Positions 24,125 to 32,269 of a stretch of 38,634 nt of DNA are shown one piece after another. A model generated the notes under the pieces. The model was not told the DNA's origin, ran no database searches, and saw nothing but the letters and a program-made list of their open reading frames with translations. Source of the stretch: JBEBBU01 sp041158225 (GTDB taxonomy: Bacteria > Pseudomonadota > Gammaproteobacteria > Methylococcales > Methylococcaceae); assembly GCA_041158225.1 (NCBI GenBank), contig JBEBBU010000022.1:1-38634 (forward strand). Direction: 5' to 3'. The first letter of the stretch is position 1, and every line of letters begins with the position of its first letter. The position numbers and the translations under genes are program-made.

Positions 24125-24805
24125 GTGACATCACCCGCCCCCAACAGCACGACTGTCATGATCGAACGGCCTGAAAATCTGGCCGGGCTGATAGCATCCA
24201 GAGAGACCGATCTGTTGATTGTCGTCAGCTGCCCAGGCGATCCACCGTGGCCCATGTCAGGACTGCTCATGGATCAGCTTGGCATAAAAGAAGCCGAGTT
24301 GTTCAGACTGAATCAGCTGGCACGCCAGACCCCGGAGCAGATCAGCATTGCTGGACGTCGTAACCGCCGCCCGCATGGCCACCTGAAAGCGGTCATGTGC
24401 GTCCCTTTTATGCACCCCGCCTGCGCAAAACATCCTGCAGGCATTGATGGCTGCCAGGATTGCCAGTTGCTGCAATACGCAGCTTTCGAACAGGCACTGC
24501 TGTTTGGTAACCGCGCATGGAACGCCAGCAGGCCAGCCGTCTATATAGGCTACGGCCCTGACAGCATGACAAGCTTCATCGCCAGGCAGGCATACCGCGC
24601 TGCAGCTGCTTACCATGATCCAAGACATCACGCTGGCTTCTCATCTCTGATCTTGCTGTGCGAACAAGACACGCTGGACGCCATCGAAAACCTTGGTTTC
24701 ACCCCAGCACAGCCCCCGCCACCATCGTCGGGACACATTCCACACTGGCTGGAGAGCCGTGGCGGCATGGAGCTCATCCATCTGGATATTGAAGATATAG
24801 ACTGA
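24125..24805 (+). CDS. Unknown cytosolic protein, 226 residues
   Basis: I do not recognise this protein. It lacks a signal peptide and membrane helices. It has Cys pairs in VCVPFMHPACAKHP and DGCQDCQLLQ that could bind metal. A Rossmann-like C-terminal half contains VYIGYGPDSMTSFIARQAYRAAAAY and SSLILLCEQDTLDAIENLGF. The latter vaguely resembles the end of macro domains, but the ADP-ribose loop is not evident. The start is GTG at 24125 or ATG at 24158, neither with a clear ribosome site. Codon use looks like that of its neighbours. Confidence 0.55.
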   Translation: MTSPAPNSTTVMIERPENLAGLIASRETDLLIVVSCPGDPPWPMSGLLMDQLGIKEAELFRLNQLARQTPEQISIAGRRNRRPHGHLKAVMCVPFMHPACAKHPAGIDGCQDCQLLQYAAFEQALLFGNRAWNASRPAVYIGYGPDSMTSFIARQAYRAAAAYHDPRHHAGFSSLILLCEQDTLDAIENLGFTPAQPPPPSSGHIPHWLESRGGMELIHLDIEDID

Positions 24806-24855
24806 TACCTGCGCTTCATCATATATCTGCAACAATGCGGTGAAAGAATGCAGGT

Positions 24856-25065
24856 ATGGAATCACGACACCGCAACCCACTCAAGCTCAAACTGCTGCTT
24901 CTGTCTGCCACATTCCTTACTGGCTGCTCACTACAGAACATCATGCTTGATCATTCTGCCAACGCCCTTTCTGACACAGGAAGCGCCATGGCTGCGGATG
25001 TTCCTGCACATACCCTACACTGCTCATTATCCAGAAACACTCCTGTACCCCCCATGCTGACGTGA
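24856..25065 (+). CDS. Small putative lipoprotein, possible TatT remnant
   Basis: The 69-residue product has a basic start, a hydrophobic stretch and the lipobox FLTGC (KLKLLLLSATFLTGC). The next residues SLQNIMLDHSANALSDTGSAMAAD resemble the start of TRAP-transporter TatT-type lipoproteins (SLxxxALNxxADALxxxGxxFASD), after which similarity stops. It is either a short lipoprotein in its own right or the 5' remnant of a truncated tatT-like gene. It ends 6 bases before lplT, so it could be co-transcribed with it. Confidence 0.45.
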   Translation: MESRHRNPLKLKLLLLSATFLTGCSLQNIMLDHSANALSDTGSAMAADVPAHTLHCSLSRNTPVPPMLT

Positions 25066-25071
25066 CAGACC

Positions 25072-26325
25072 ATGCAACTGCCAGACCGTAACTTTTCCGC
25101 CATCCTTGGTGCCCAGTTTCTGACTGCTCTCGCGGATAACGCTCTCCTGTTTGCGGCCATAGCACTTTTACAGACACTCAGCGCACCGGTCTGGCAGATC
25201 CCTTTCCTGCAGCAGAGTTTTGCATTGGCAGCCATCGTACTGGCCCCTTTTGTAGGCCCCATGGCAGACGAGTTTCCCAAAAGCCGCGTCATGCTGATCA
25301 GCAATACCATCAAATGCCTCGGCTGCTTCAGCATGCTGCTCGGACTGAACCCAGTGGTGGCCTACGGACTGGTGGGCGTGGGATCTGCGCTTTATACACC
25401 TGCAAAATATGGCATTCTTACTGAATATTTTCAGGCGGAGCATCTGGTCTGGGCCAATGGCTGGATGGAAGGACTGACCGTCGCTGCCATCATCATCGGC
25501 GCCATCGTTGGCGGTTATCTCACAGGCACCCAGATTGATCAGATGGTTGCCCGGGGTCTGGCAACCGACCTGATGGGACTGCATCTTGCCATTGAAAGCA
25601 CACCTGCATTTGCCATTACCGTGATTCTGCTCATTTATGCATCGGCCAGCATAGTCAATCTCTACATACCCACACTGCCAGTTCACCATATTCCACCGCG
25701 GCATACACCTGGTTTCCTCATTAAAGACTTTTACCGGGTATCAAGACTATTGTGGACTGATCCCCTGGGTCAGACCTCGCTCGCCATTACCACCCTGTTC
25801 TGGGGGGCTGGAAGCACGCTGAGGCTGGTCATACTGGCCTGGGGTATGGCAATCCTCAATCTTTCTCTTGAACATGCCACGGCACTGACTGCCGTAGTTG
25901 CGGTAGGCGTTGGTATCGGCGCCAGCATTGCGGGTGCGAGTGTGCCGCTGGATCATGCCGTTCGCGTCATTCGCGTCGGCATTCTGATGGGCATCACTGT
26001 CGGCGTGACAGTCTTCATCACCGACTGGCGTCTTGCCATCGTCCTGCTGCTGTTTATAGGCATGATGGGAGGCTATTTTCTGGTACCCATGAATGCCCTG
26101 CTACAGCATCGCGGCCAGATGCTGATGGGCGCCGGACATTCCATTGCCGTACAGAACTGCAATGAGAACCTCGGCATTCTGCTCATCCTTGGGGCCTATG
26201 CACTCATGCTAAAGGCAGATTGGGGCATTCAGGCCTCTGCGTTGGCTCTGGGCGCCTTTCTCGCACTGATGACTGCGCTTATGGCCTATCTGCATGGACA
26301 TGACCAGGATCAGGGGCAATACTGA
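25072..26325 (+). CDS. lplT: LplT-like lysophospholipid transporter (MFS)
   Basis: LplT flips lysophospholipids across the inner membrane for re-acylation. The 417-residue protein has about 12 hydrophobic helices and the LplT-type N-terminus FSAILGAQFLTALADNALLFAAIALLQ. It also has the MFS loop APFVGPMADEFPKSRVMLISN and LYTPAKYGILTEYFQAEHLVWANGWMEG. In E. coli the partner is the acyltransferase Aas, absent here. Here it lies 37 bases before plcP, so a role in handling breakdown products of membrane phospholipids is a reasonable inference. Confidence 0.87.
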   Translation: MQLPDRNFSAILGAQFLTALADNALLFAAIALLQTLSAPVWQIPFLQQSFALAAIVLAPFVGPMADEFPKSRVMLISNTIKCLGCFSMLLGLNPVVAYGLVGVGSALYTPAKYGILTEYFQAEHLVWANGWMEGLTVAAIIIGAIVGGYLTGTQIDQMVARGLATDLMGLHLAIESTPAFAITVILLIYASASIVNLYIPTLPVHHIPPRHTPGFLIKDFYRVSRLLWTDPLGQTSLAITTLFWGAGSTLRLVILAWGMAILNLSLEHATALTAVVAVGVGIGASIAGASVPLDHAVRVIRVGILMGITVGVTVFITDWRLAIVLLLFIGMMGGYFLVPMNALLQHRGQMLMGAGHSIAVQNCNENLGILLILGAYALMLKADWGIQASALALGAFLALMTALMAYLHGHDQDQGQY

Positions 26326-26362
26326 TCCAACAGATTTTCTGTACAGGAAAATAATAAAAGAC

Positions 26363-27121
26363 ATGAACATACAACATTACAGAACCATCTGGATCTCAGA
26401 CCTGCATCTGGGATCAACCCAGTGTCAGGCAGATACACTGCTGGATTTTCTCAAGCATCACGAAAGTGACAAGCTGTATCTGGTAGGCGACATCATCGAT
26501 TTCTGGGCACTTTCAAAAAAAACTTACTGGCCTACCAGCCATAATACCGTCATCCAGAAAATATTGCGCAAGGCAAGGCATGGCACGCAGGTCATTTATG
26601 TGCCGGGCAACCATGACGAGAATATCCGTGAGTATGATGGCTATGTGTTCGGCGATATCGTCGTCAAAAACCAGGACATCCATACGACTGTGACGGGCAA
26701 GCGCTATCTGGTTGTGCATGGTGATGAGTATGACACCATTGCCAAATACCACCAGTGGATCGCCAAACTCGGCAGTAAAGGCTATGACCTGCTGCTGGAA
26801 CTCAACCGCGTGCTACGCAGCATCCGCCTGTTTCTCGGCATTAAATCCCATTTTTCACTGGCAGCCTATGTCAAGTTCAAGGTCAAGAATGCTGTCCAGT
26901 TCATTTCTGACTATGAGGAAAGCATCGTTAACACACTGAAGGACGAGGGACTGGATGGTGTCGTCTGCGGTCACATTCACCATGCCGAAATCAAGACCAT
27001 GGGTTCGTTCACCTATATCAACACCGGTGATTTCGTTGAAAGTATGACAGCTGTCGTTGAAACCCAGACTGGCGAACTACAACTGGTACACTGGCAGCAA
27101 CCGTCAGAAACCGCAGCCTGA
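26363..27121 (+). CDS. plcP: PlcP-type metallophosphoesterase (phospholipase C for lipid remodelling)
   Basis: PlcP removes phosphate head groups from phosphatidylglycerol and phosphatidylethanolamine in phosphate starvation, giving diacylglycerol. The 252-residue protein has the calcineurin-like motifs ISDLHLGS (DxH), VGDIIDFW (GDxxD), VPGNHDEN (GNHD), VVHGDEYD and CGHIHHAEI (GHxH). The layout, including WPTSHNTVIQKILRKARHGTQVIYVPGNHDE and FKVKNAVQFISDYEESI, fits the PlcP clade rather than LpxH. Misannotation as UDP-diacylglucosamine hydrolase is common for this clade. The ATG at 26363 is chosen over 26294, which lies in lplT. No Pho box was found directly upstream. Confidence 0.85.
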   Translation: MNIQHYRTIWISDLHLGSTQCQADTLLDFLKHHESDKLYLVGDIIDFWALSKKTYWPTSHNTVIQKILRKARHGTQVIYVPGNHDENIREYDGYVFGDIVVKNQDIHTTVTGKRYLVVHGDEYDTIAKYHQWIAKLGSKGYDLLLELNRVLRSIRLFLGIKSHFSLAAYVKFKVKNAVQFISDYEESIVNTLKDEGLDGVVCGHIHHAEIKTMGSFTYINTGDFVESMTAVVETQTGELQLVHWQQPSETAA

Positions 27122-27140
27122 AACCTGCCCGTCACCAGCT

Positions 27141-27196
27141 TCTTAACAGTCCTGTAACACAACAGCAACATGCCTGTCACTTGTCCTCCATAACAT
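27141..27196 (+). promoter_or_regulatory. Tandem Pho-box array and -10 before the PstS-like gene
   Basis: Four 7-base half-sites are spaced exactly 11 bases apart: TCTTAAC (27141), CTGTAAC (27152), CAGCAAC (27163) and CTGTCAC (27174). Ten bases later is TAACAT (27191-27196, 4 of 6 to TATAAT). This is the layout of a strong double Pho box such as that of E. coli pstS. Transcription would start near 27203, about 70 bases before the gene. Confidence 0.8.
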
Positions 27197-27272
27197 TCGG
27201 GTCAGTACCCCGTCAGTATCGCGATCCAGAACCTCATGACAGGGTGGATGACTTTACCTTATGGAGATCTTC

Positions 27273-28949
27273 ATGAAACATACCGTTCCCCGTCTTGCTG
27301 TTGCCGTTGCTGCCACCCTGGGTGCCAGCCAGGCTATGGCTACCGACCCAACCAAGGCTCAGGATATCGTCGTTTATATCGGTGGATCTTCTGCACTCGA
27401 CAAGCCACTGGTCAGTGTCATCAAGGAAGACATCTGTAACAGTAGCCTTAGCGCTATTGACTATCTGGATTTCACTGCTACCAACAATAACGGCACGATC
27501 AGTTACGCTCCAAAATCTGACGGCTGGGGTATTGCCTGTCAGTCCGACAAACTGGGCATCAGCGGCAATCCCAAAGTACTCATCATCAAGCGTTCCAAGG
27601 ATGGATCAGGTTTTGGTGTGAATCCTCTGGCTCAGAATATCGCCAAGAAAACTGTCAGCGGCAAAACGGTCTATACTGCCACCGACCCTGCTGCAACCAT
27701 ACGCGGTACCGCACAGCCCACCATTACCAGCAGCAAATGCAAGGTCAGTGACAGCAGCATGCCTAATGCATGGACCTGCACTACGGCCAGCACTGACTGG
27801 GAAAATGTCATTTATGATGGCGGTCTCTCTGACGTTGACCCCGGCATGTTCGCCGGCGCTGGCATTAATGAATATTCGACCTTCCCCAGCATGACGGCTT
27901 CACAGGTCAAACTGCTGTCCATCAAGACGGTCGTTGCTCAGGTGTTTGCACCCGTTGTGAATACCCCCCTCTATAAGGCCTTGCAGGAAGCCCAGTTTGG
28001 TATTGGCAATGCCTGTGTAGGCGCTGATACGCAGGAATGTCTGCCCAGCCTTACCTCAGAGCAGCTTGCCAGCATCTATGCCGGCAAGGTCAAGACCTGG
28101 AGTGAAGTCTCTGTAGGAGGCAAGCCGCTTACCGATCCAACGGTCACCTCAACCGCTGATGGCGACAGTCTGCACCGTGTATTCATTGTCCGTCGTGACA
28201 GCGGATCCGGCACCCAGGCGGTACAGAATGCAGCCTTCCTGAACGCGCCCTGCTCACAGGCCTTTGGTGGCATCGCACCAGCATTTGACCTGCTCGCAGT
28301 CAAGAAACCAGATGCCAACCTGTATCCTGGCGCCGTTGGCAGCAACGAAGCTACTGGACCCGTAGTGATTGAAGTGGCATCAACGGGTACTTCAGAAAAC
28401 CTTTATGGTGACCTTGAGACCGGCTCTAACAACAGCAGCTTCAACGCCAAAGCCAACAAGGGCTGGGCGATTGGCTTTCTGGGTGCTGAACGCAATACCA
28501 CGAAGAAGTTTGGCTACCGTTACATCAAGGTGGATGGCGTAGCCCCCACCATTGATAATGTGTGGGCCGGCAACTACAAGGTATGGGGTGAAGCCACCAT
28601 GCAATGGCGTTCAGCTCTCTCTGGCTGGGCCAAGAAGTCATTTGTCGACGGAGCCAACAAGCTTGCCGGCAATGCCAATACTGGTGCCAACAAGGCCACT
28701 GTACTCAACAAGATCCAGCTGTCACTGGCCAATCCTGCCCGCCTGACGTCACTGAACAGCGCAGCCAAGCAGTCTTGGGGTAACGCTGGCTTCCTGCTGC
28801 CAGTATCTGCCAGTGCCAGCCTCACACCTGCTGTCAGCGCAGCTGAACTGGCTACCAAGCCGGTATTTGCCTACACCCATGCCACGGGTAATGCATCAGC
28901 CAACTTCTGTCGCGCAGCGACCAGCAGCAAGGGCATTGCCATCAAGTAA
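27273..28949 (+). CDS. Large exported PstS-like substrate-binding protein
   Basis: The 558-residue protein has a signal peptide (MKHTVPRLAVAVAATLGASQAMA, cut near residue 23) and the type II binding-protein pattern of PstS. The pattern includes IVVYIGGSSALDKPLV where PstS has GSST, LTSEQLASIYAGKVKTWSEV and VRRDSGSGTQAVQNAAF. It is far longer than PstS (about 320-350), with inserts at about 105-200, and holds eight or so cysteines that could form disulfides. A Pho promoter directly upstream supports phosphate or phosphorylated-ligand binding, but the ligand is not shown. The ATG at 27273 has GGAG 6 bases upstream; an ATG 12 bases earlier has none. It is followed by a strong terminator, so it is a single-gene unit. 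Confidence 0.75.
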   Translation: MKHTVPRLAVAVAATLGASQAMATDPTKAQDIVVYIGGSSALDKPLVSVIKEDICNSSLSAIDYLDFTATNNNGTISYAPKSDGWGIACQSDKLGISGNPKVLIIKRSKDGSGFGVNPLAQNIAKKTVSGKTVYTATDPAATIRGTAQPTITSSKCKVSDSSMPNAWTCTTASTDWENVIYDGGLSDVDPGMFAGAGINEYSTFPSMTASQVKLLSIKTVVAQVFAPVVNTPLYKALQEAQFGIGNACVGADTQECLPSLTSEQLASIYAGKVKTWSEVSVGGKPLTDPTVTSTADGDSLHRVFIVRRDSGSGTQAVQNAAFLNAPCSQAFGGIAPAFDLLAVKKPDANLYPGAVGSNEATGPVVIEVASTGTSENLYGDLETGSNNSSFNAKANKGWAIGFLGAERNTTKKFGYRYIKVDGVAPTIDNVWAGNYKVWGEATMQWRSALSGWAKKSFVDGANKLAGNANTGANKATVLNKIQLSLANPARLTSLNSAAKQSWGNAGFLLPVSASASLTPAVSAAELATKPVFAYTHATGNASANFCRAATSSKGIAIK

Positions 28950-28978
28950 TTGCTCACTGGCTGTTACGGCTGTTCTGG

Positions 28979-29009
28979 AAAGGGGCTCGGCATGAGCCCC
29001 TTTTCTTTT
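28979..29009 (+). terminator. Rho-independent terminator after the PstS-like gene
   Basis: A 10-base-pair stem (28979-28988 with 28994-29003) and 5-base loop run into TTTTCTTTT, 30 bases past the stop. Confidence 0.9.
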
Positions 29010-29032
29010 GCCTGAAAAAGCAGGTACTGCGC

Positions 29033-29062
29033 TACAATAACGGGATAATGCAAGCGTTATCC
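29033..29062 (+). promoter_or_regulatory. Candidate promoter with overlapping palindromic operator
   Basis: A -10-like TACAAT (29033-29038) is followed at the likely start site by a 20-base near-palindrome: GGATAA (29043-29048), 8 bases with inner GC/GC symmetry, TTATCC (29057-29062). The position fits repressor control of the small membrane protein at 29085. Confidence 0.4.
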
Positions 29063-29084
29063 TGAAAACAAGGAGAATCTGATC

Positions 29085-29363
29085 ATGGTAGGTGGAGTTG
29101 CAGCCATTATAGTATCCATCCTGTTTTATCTGGCCGCAGAGAAGCGCGGTCTGCCCGTTTTCCACTGGGCATTTGCAGGACTCATCTCTTACTATATTCC
29201 AAACTTTATCTGGAGCCTGGCGATCGCCAAGCCGATGAATAATGAACTGCATCGCAGTGGCTCAGTGGTTACTGCGGGACTGGTCGGGCACTCATCCGTA
29301 CTGGTGGGCATTCTGGTAGCTGCACTGGTATACCTCATCGTACTGCGTCGCAAATCAGCCTGA
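29085..29363 (+). CDS. Small membrane protein, unknown, about three helices
   Basis: The 92-residue product has hydrophobic segments at about 3-18, 27-47 and 64-86 (VGHSSVLVGILVAALVYLIVL) and a basic C-terminus (RRKSA). AGGAG lies 9 bases before the ATG. It is a single-gene unit between a terminator and the convergent peroxiredoxin gene. No family was recognised. Confidence 0.65.
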   Translation: MVGGVAAIIVSILFYLAAEKRGLPVFHWAFAGLISYYIPNFIWSLAIAKPMNNELHRSGSVVTAGLVGHSSVLVGILVAALVYLIVLRRKSA

Positions 29364-29365
29364 AT

Positions 29366-29402
29366 AAAAAACCCGGAAACAGCACCATGACTGTTCCCGG
29401 GT
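29366..29402 (-). terminator. Rho-independent terminator after the peroxiredoxin gene
   Basis: On the minus strand a 12-base-pair stem (29402-29391 with 29382-29371) and 8-base loop run into a T-tract (29371-29366). Its plus-strand side has no T-tract, but it may also stop the convergent small membrane gene. Confidence 0.85.
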
Positions 29403-29451
29403 TGGTCTGTAACTCCGGCGTGCTTTTGCCGGATGCTGCAGGTGCTACTGA

Positions 29452-30057
29452 TCAGAGGCCTGCTGCATTCTGGCTCAGGTAGCTGGCAACGCCTTCAGCA
29501 TCAGCCTTCATACCAGCCTGTCCCTTGTTCCAGCCTGCAGGACAGACTTCGCCATGCGCTTCAAAGAACTGCAGCGCATCGACCATGCGTACCAGTTCGT
29601 CCATATTACGGCCAAGTGGCAGATCATTGACCGTCTGGTGACGTACCACGCCGGACTGGTCGATCAGGAAAGTGCCACGGTAAGCTACAGCGCCGCCTTC
29701 TACTTCGACATCATAGGCCTTGGTGATGGCGTGCGAAAGGTCAGCGATCATGGTGTAGCGGACAGCACCAATACCGCCCTTTTCTACTGGAGTATTACGC
29801 CACGCCGCATGGGTAAACTGTGAATCTACAGAAACCGCCAGTACCTCGACGCCGCGCTGCTTGAGCTCATCCACCCTGTGGTCAAGCGCAATCAGTTCAG
29901 TCGGACATACAAAGGTGAAATCCAGCGGATAAAAAATCACCGCAACATACTTGCCTGCAGTTTCCCTGGAAAACTGATAGTTATCAACGATAGTGCCACA
30001 TCCCAGTACTGCTGCCGCACTGAAATCAGGGGCCGCCTTGCCTACGAGTACGCTCAT
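29452..30057 (-). CDS. Typical 2-Cys peroxiredoxin (AhpC/Prx1)
   Basis: It reduces peroxides with a cysteine pair and a thioredoxin-type donor. The 201-residue protein has the peroxidatic Cys in DFTFVCPTEL (near 51) and the resolving Cys in GEVCPAGW (near 172). It carries the GGIG loop (EKGGIGAVRY) linked to overoxidation sensitivity in eukaryotes, but its tail has SYLSQ where sensitive enzymes have YF. It begins 69 bases after the pstB stop on the same strand, and an A/T-rich stretch between the two may hold its own promoter, so joint control with pst is uncertain. Confidence 0.94.
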   Translation of the reverse strand: MSVLVGKAAPDFSAAAVLGCGTIVDNYQFSRETAGKYVAVIFYPLDFTFVCPTELIALDHRVDELKQRGVEVLAVSVDSQFTHAAWRNTPVEKGGIGAVRYTMIADLSHAITKAYDVEVEGGAVAYRGTFLIDQSGVVRHQTVNDLPLGRNMDELVRMVDALQFFEAHGEVCPAGWNKGQAGMKADAEGVASYLSQNAAGL

Positions 30058-30126
30058 GTCAAAACTCCATGTGAGGGTATGTTGAAAAAATAATTGTACA
30101 CTAAATTAGTAGGAATGCAGCCGGCA

Positions 30127-30954
30127 TCAGCCAAATCGACCCGTGATGTAATCTTCCGTCAGCTGATGGGAAGGATTGGTAAATATCTGGCCCGTCTCTC
30201 CCACTTCAATCAGTTTGCCCATATGAAAATAGGCTGTGCGCTGGGAAACCCTGGCTGCCTGCTGCATGGAGTGTGTGACAATTACAATGGTGTAATCTTC
30301 CCGCAGTTCATCAATCAGCTGCTCGATTCTGGCCGTTGCAATCGGATCCAGCGCAGAACAGGGTTCATCCATAAGGATGACTTCAGGATTCACAGCGATG
30401 GTACGCGCAATACAAAGGCGCTGCTGCTGGCCTCCCGAAAGACTGGTACCCGGATGGTGCAGGCTGTCCTTGACCTCCTCCCAGAGGCCAGCACGCCGCA
30501 GCGAGGTCTCGACAATCTCCTCCGTCTGTCCCTTGCTGCTAGCCAGGCCGTGGATACGCAGACCATAAGCTACATTTTCATAAATGCTTTTTGGAAACGG
30601 ATTGGGCTTCTGGAACACCATCCCGATCTGGGCACGAAGAGGAACGACATCCATATCCTCGTCGTAGATCATTTTTCCGTCCAGACTGATGGTGCCAGTG
30701 ACCCGGCAACCTGCAATCGTATCATTCATCCGGTTGATACAGCGCAGAAATGTCGACTTGCCACACCCTGATGGCCCAATAAAAGCTATGACTTCATTGC
30801 GGCCGATATCAAGACTGACATGATGTATTGCGTGTTTCTGTCCGTAATAAACATCGACATTTCTTGCAGAAATACGCGGATCCTCGGAATGTATCCGCCC
30901 AACCGTGACTTCATGTGGCGAATGCAGGTCGCTGCCTGTGGTCCTGTGCATCAT
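30127..30954 (-). CDS. pstB: Phosphate ABC transporter ATP-binding protein
   Basis: PstB powers high-affinity phosphate import. The 275-residue protein has Walker A GPSGCGKST, the Q-loop MVFQKPNPFP, the signature LSGGQQQRL, Walker B VILMDEPCSALDP and the switch His in VTHSMQQA. The PstB-specific NRMND and FPKSIYENVAYGLR are present. The AGGT ahead of the ATG is modest. It is the last gene of pstSCAB. No phoU follows: the next gene is a peroxiredoxin. Confidence 0.97.
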   Translation of the reverse strand: MMHRTTGSDLHSPHEVTVGRIHSEDPRISARNVDVYYGQKHAIHHVSLDIGRNEVIAFIGPSGCGKSTFLRCINRMNDTIAGCRVTGTISLDGKMIYDEDMDVVPLRAQIGMVFQKPNPFPKSIYENVAYGLRIHGLASSKGQTEEIVETSLRRAGLWEEVKDSLHHPGTSLSGGQQQRLCIARTIAVNPEVILMDEPCSALDPIATARIEQLIDELREDYTIVIVTHSMQQAARVSQRTAYFHMGKLIEVGETGQIFTNPSHQLTEDYITGRFG

Positions 30955-30982
30955 TACCTATCCATGCTTTTATTGATATTGA

Positions 30983-32269
30983 CTACCAGCGCTTCTCAAA
31001 GCGTTTACGCAGATAGACAGCCATACCGTTCATACAGATCAGAAATCCGAGCAGTACAAGAATCGCCGCTGAAGTCAGACGGACAAATCCGCGCTCGGGA
31101 CTGTCTGCCCAGAGATAAATCTGGACGGGAAGTACTGTAGATGGATCCATGGCGGAACCTGGCACATCCACAATAAACGCGACCATACCGATCATCAGCA
31201 GCGGCGCGCTCTCCCCGAGAGCTCTGGCCAGACCGATAATCGCGCCTGTCATCATGCCCGGCATGGCCAGTGGCATGACATGATGAAAAACCATCTGTAC
31301 CTTGGAGGCGCCTATGCCAAATGCTGCCTCCCGTATGGAAGGCGGCACGGATTTAAGTGCTGAACGGCTGGCGATGATGACGACAGGAAGCGTCATGAGG
31401 GCAAGCACCAACCCGCCCACCATGGGGGATGAACGCGGCATTTCGAAGAAGTTGATAAACACGGCCAGTCCCAGCAGGCCGTAGACAATGGAAGGCACCG
31501 CAGCCAGATTGTTGATATTCACCTCAATGAAATCGGTCCAGCGGTTATGTGGAGAAAATTCCTCCAGATAGATGGCAGCGGCAATGCCTACCGGTAGCGC
31601 CAGAAAGACGGTGACCACGATGGTAAAGAAAGAACCGGCCATGGCACCAAGTATGCCAGCCTGCTCTGGATTACGCGAATCACCGGAAGTGAAGAAGTGA
31701 CGGTTGAAGCGCTGAAGTACCCTTTTTTCATCCAGCAGATGATCAATCCATTGAAGCTGCCGGTCATTGACACTTCTGTCAGACTGAGTGGCATTGCGGT
31801 CTACATCGCCCCGATAAACCGCATCGACAGCAGACCCTGCCTCCACTTCGATATGGACTGTCTGCCCGACAAGACCAGGATCTTCCAGCACAACATCACG
31901 CAGCGACTGCGTAGCCCCTGAACTGATAAAGGCCGACAGCTGCCGCTTTTCCTGACGATCCGTCACTTCCGGAAACATGCCGTAAAGTGACTGCTTGAGG
32001 AGAAGGCCATAATCTGCCTGTAACAGGACATCCCTTTCCCGCTGTCCAGCCGGATCAATGACTTCAGCATCCAGCCTGACATCAAGCACCAGCATGGTCT
32101 GGAAGAAGCCGCCGTAGCCAGCGCTTACAATGCTCACCAGCAGTATCAAAAGCGCAAGCAGGCCGGTCATGATGGATACCTGCCCATAAAGCCTGAAGCG
32201 CTTCTCAGAAGCGCGTCTCCGCTGCAGGCCGGCCTTGACCCTTTCAATGGTCTGCTGGTTATTATTCAT
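30983..32269 (-). CDS. pstA: Phosphate ABC transporter permease PstA, long form
   Basis: PstA forms half of the membrane channel. The 428-residue protein is longer than E. coli PstA (296) because of a large insert (about 55-205, with DVRLDAEVIDPAGQRERDVLLQ) between the first and second helices, predicted periplasmic. This long form is known in gammaproteobacteria. The permease domain has the coupling motif SALKSVPPSIREAAFGIGASKVQ and LARALGESAPLLMIG. The ATG at 32269 overlaps the pstC stop by 8 bases; a GTG at 32278 is less likely. Confidence 0.93.
   Translation of the reverse strand: MNNNQQTIERVKAGLQRRRASEKRFRLYGQVSIMTGLLALLILLVSIVSAGYGGFFQTMLVLDVRLDAEVIDPAGQRERDVLLQADYGLLLKQSLYGMFPEVTDRQEKRQLSAFISSGATQSLRDVVLEDPGLVGQTVHIEVEAGSAVDAVYRGDVDRNATQSDRSVNDRQLQWIDHLLDEKRVLQRFNRHFFTSGDSRNPEQAGILGAMAGSFFTIVVTVFLALPVGIAAAIYLEEFSPHNRWTDFIEVNINNLAAVPSIVYGLLGLAVFINFFEMPRSSPMVGGLVLALMTLPVVIIASRSALKSVPPSIREAAFGIGASKVQMVFHHVMPLAMPGMMTGAIIGLARALGESAPLLMIGMVAFIVDVPGSAMDPSTVLPVQIYLWADSPERGFVRLTSAAILVLLGFLICMNGMAVYLRKRFEKRW

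Noticed and set aside
22728..25065. A mobile element as the cause of the scarred stretch
   Set aside because: No transposase, integrase, terminal inverted repeat, tRNA target or long direct repeat was seen; only gene fragments support rearrangement.
26363..27121. LpxH (UDP-2,3-diacylglucosamine hydrolase)
   Set aside because: Metal motifs are shared, but the central and C-terminal layout (FKVKNAVQFISDYEE, YINTGDFVES) is PlcP-like, and the context is lipid remodelling, not lipid A synthesis.
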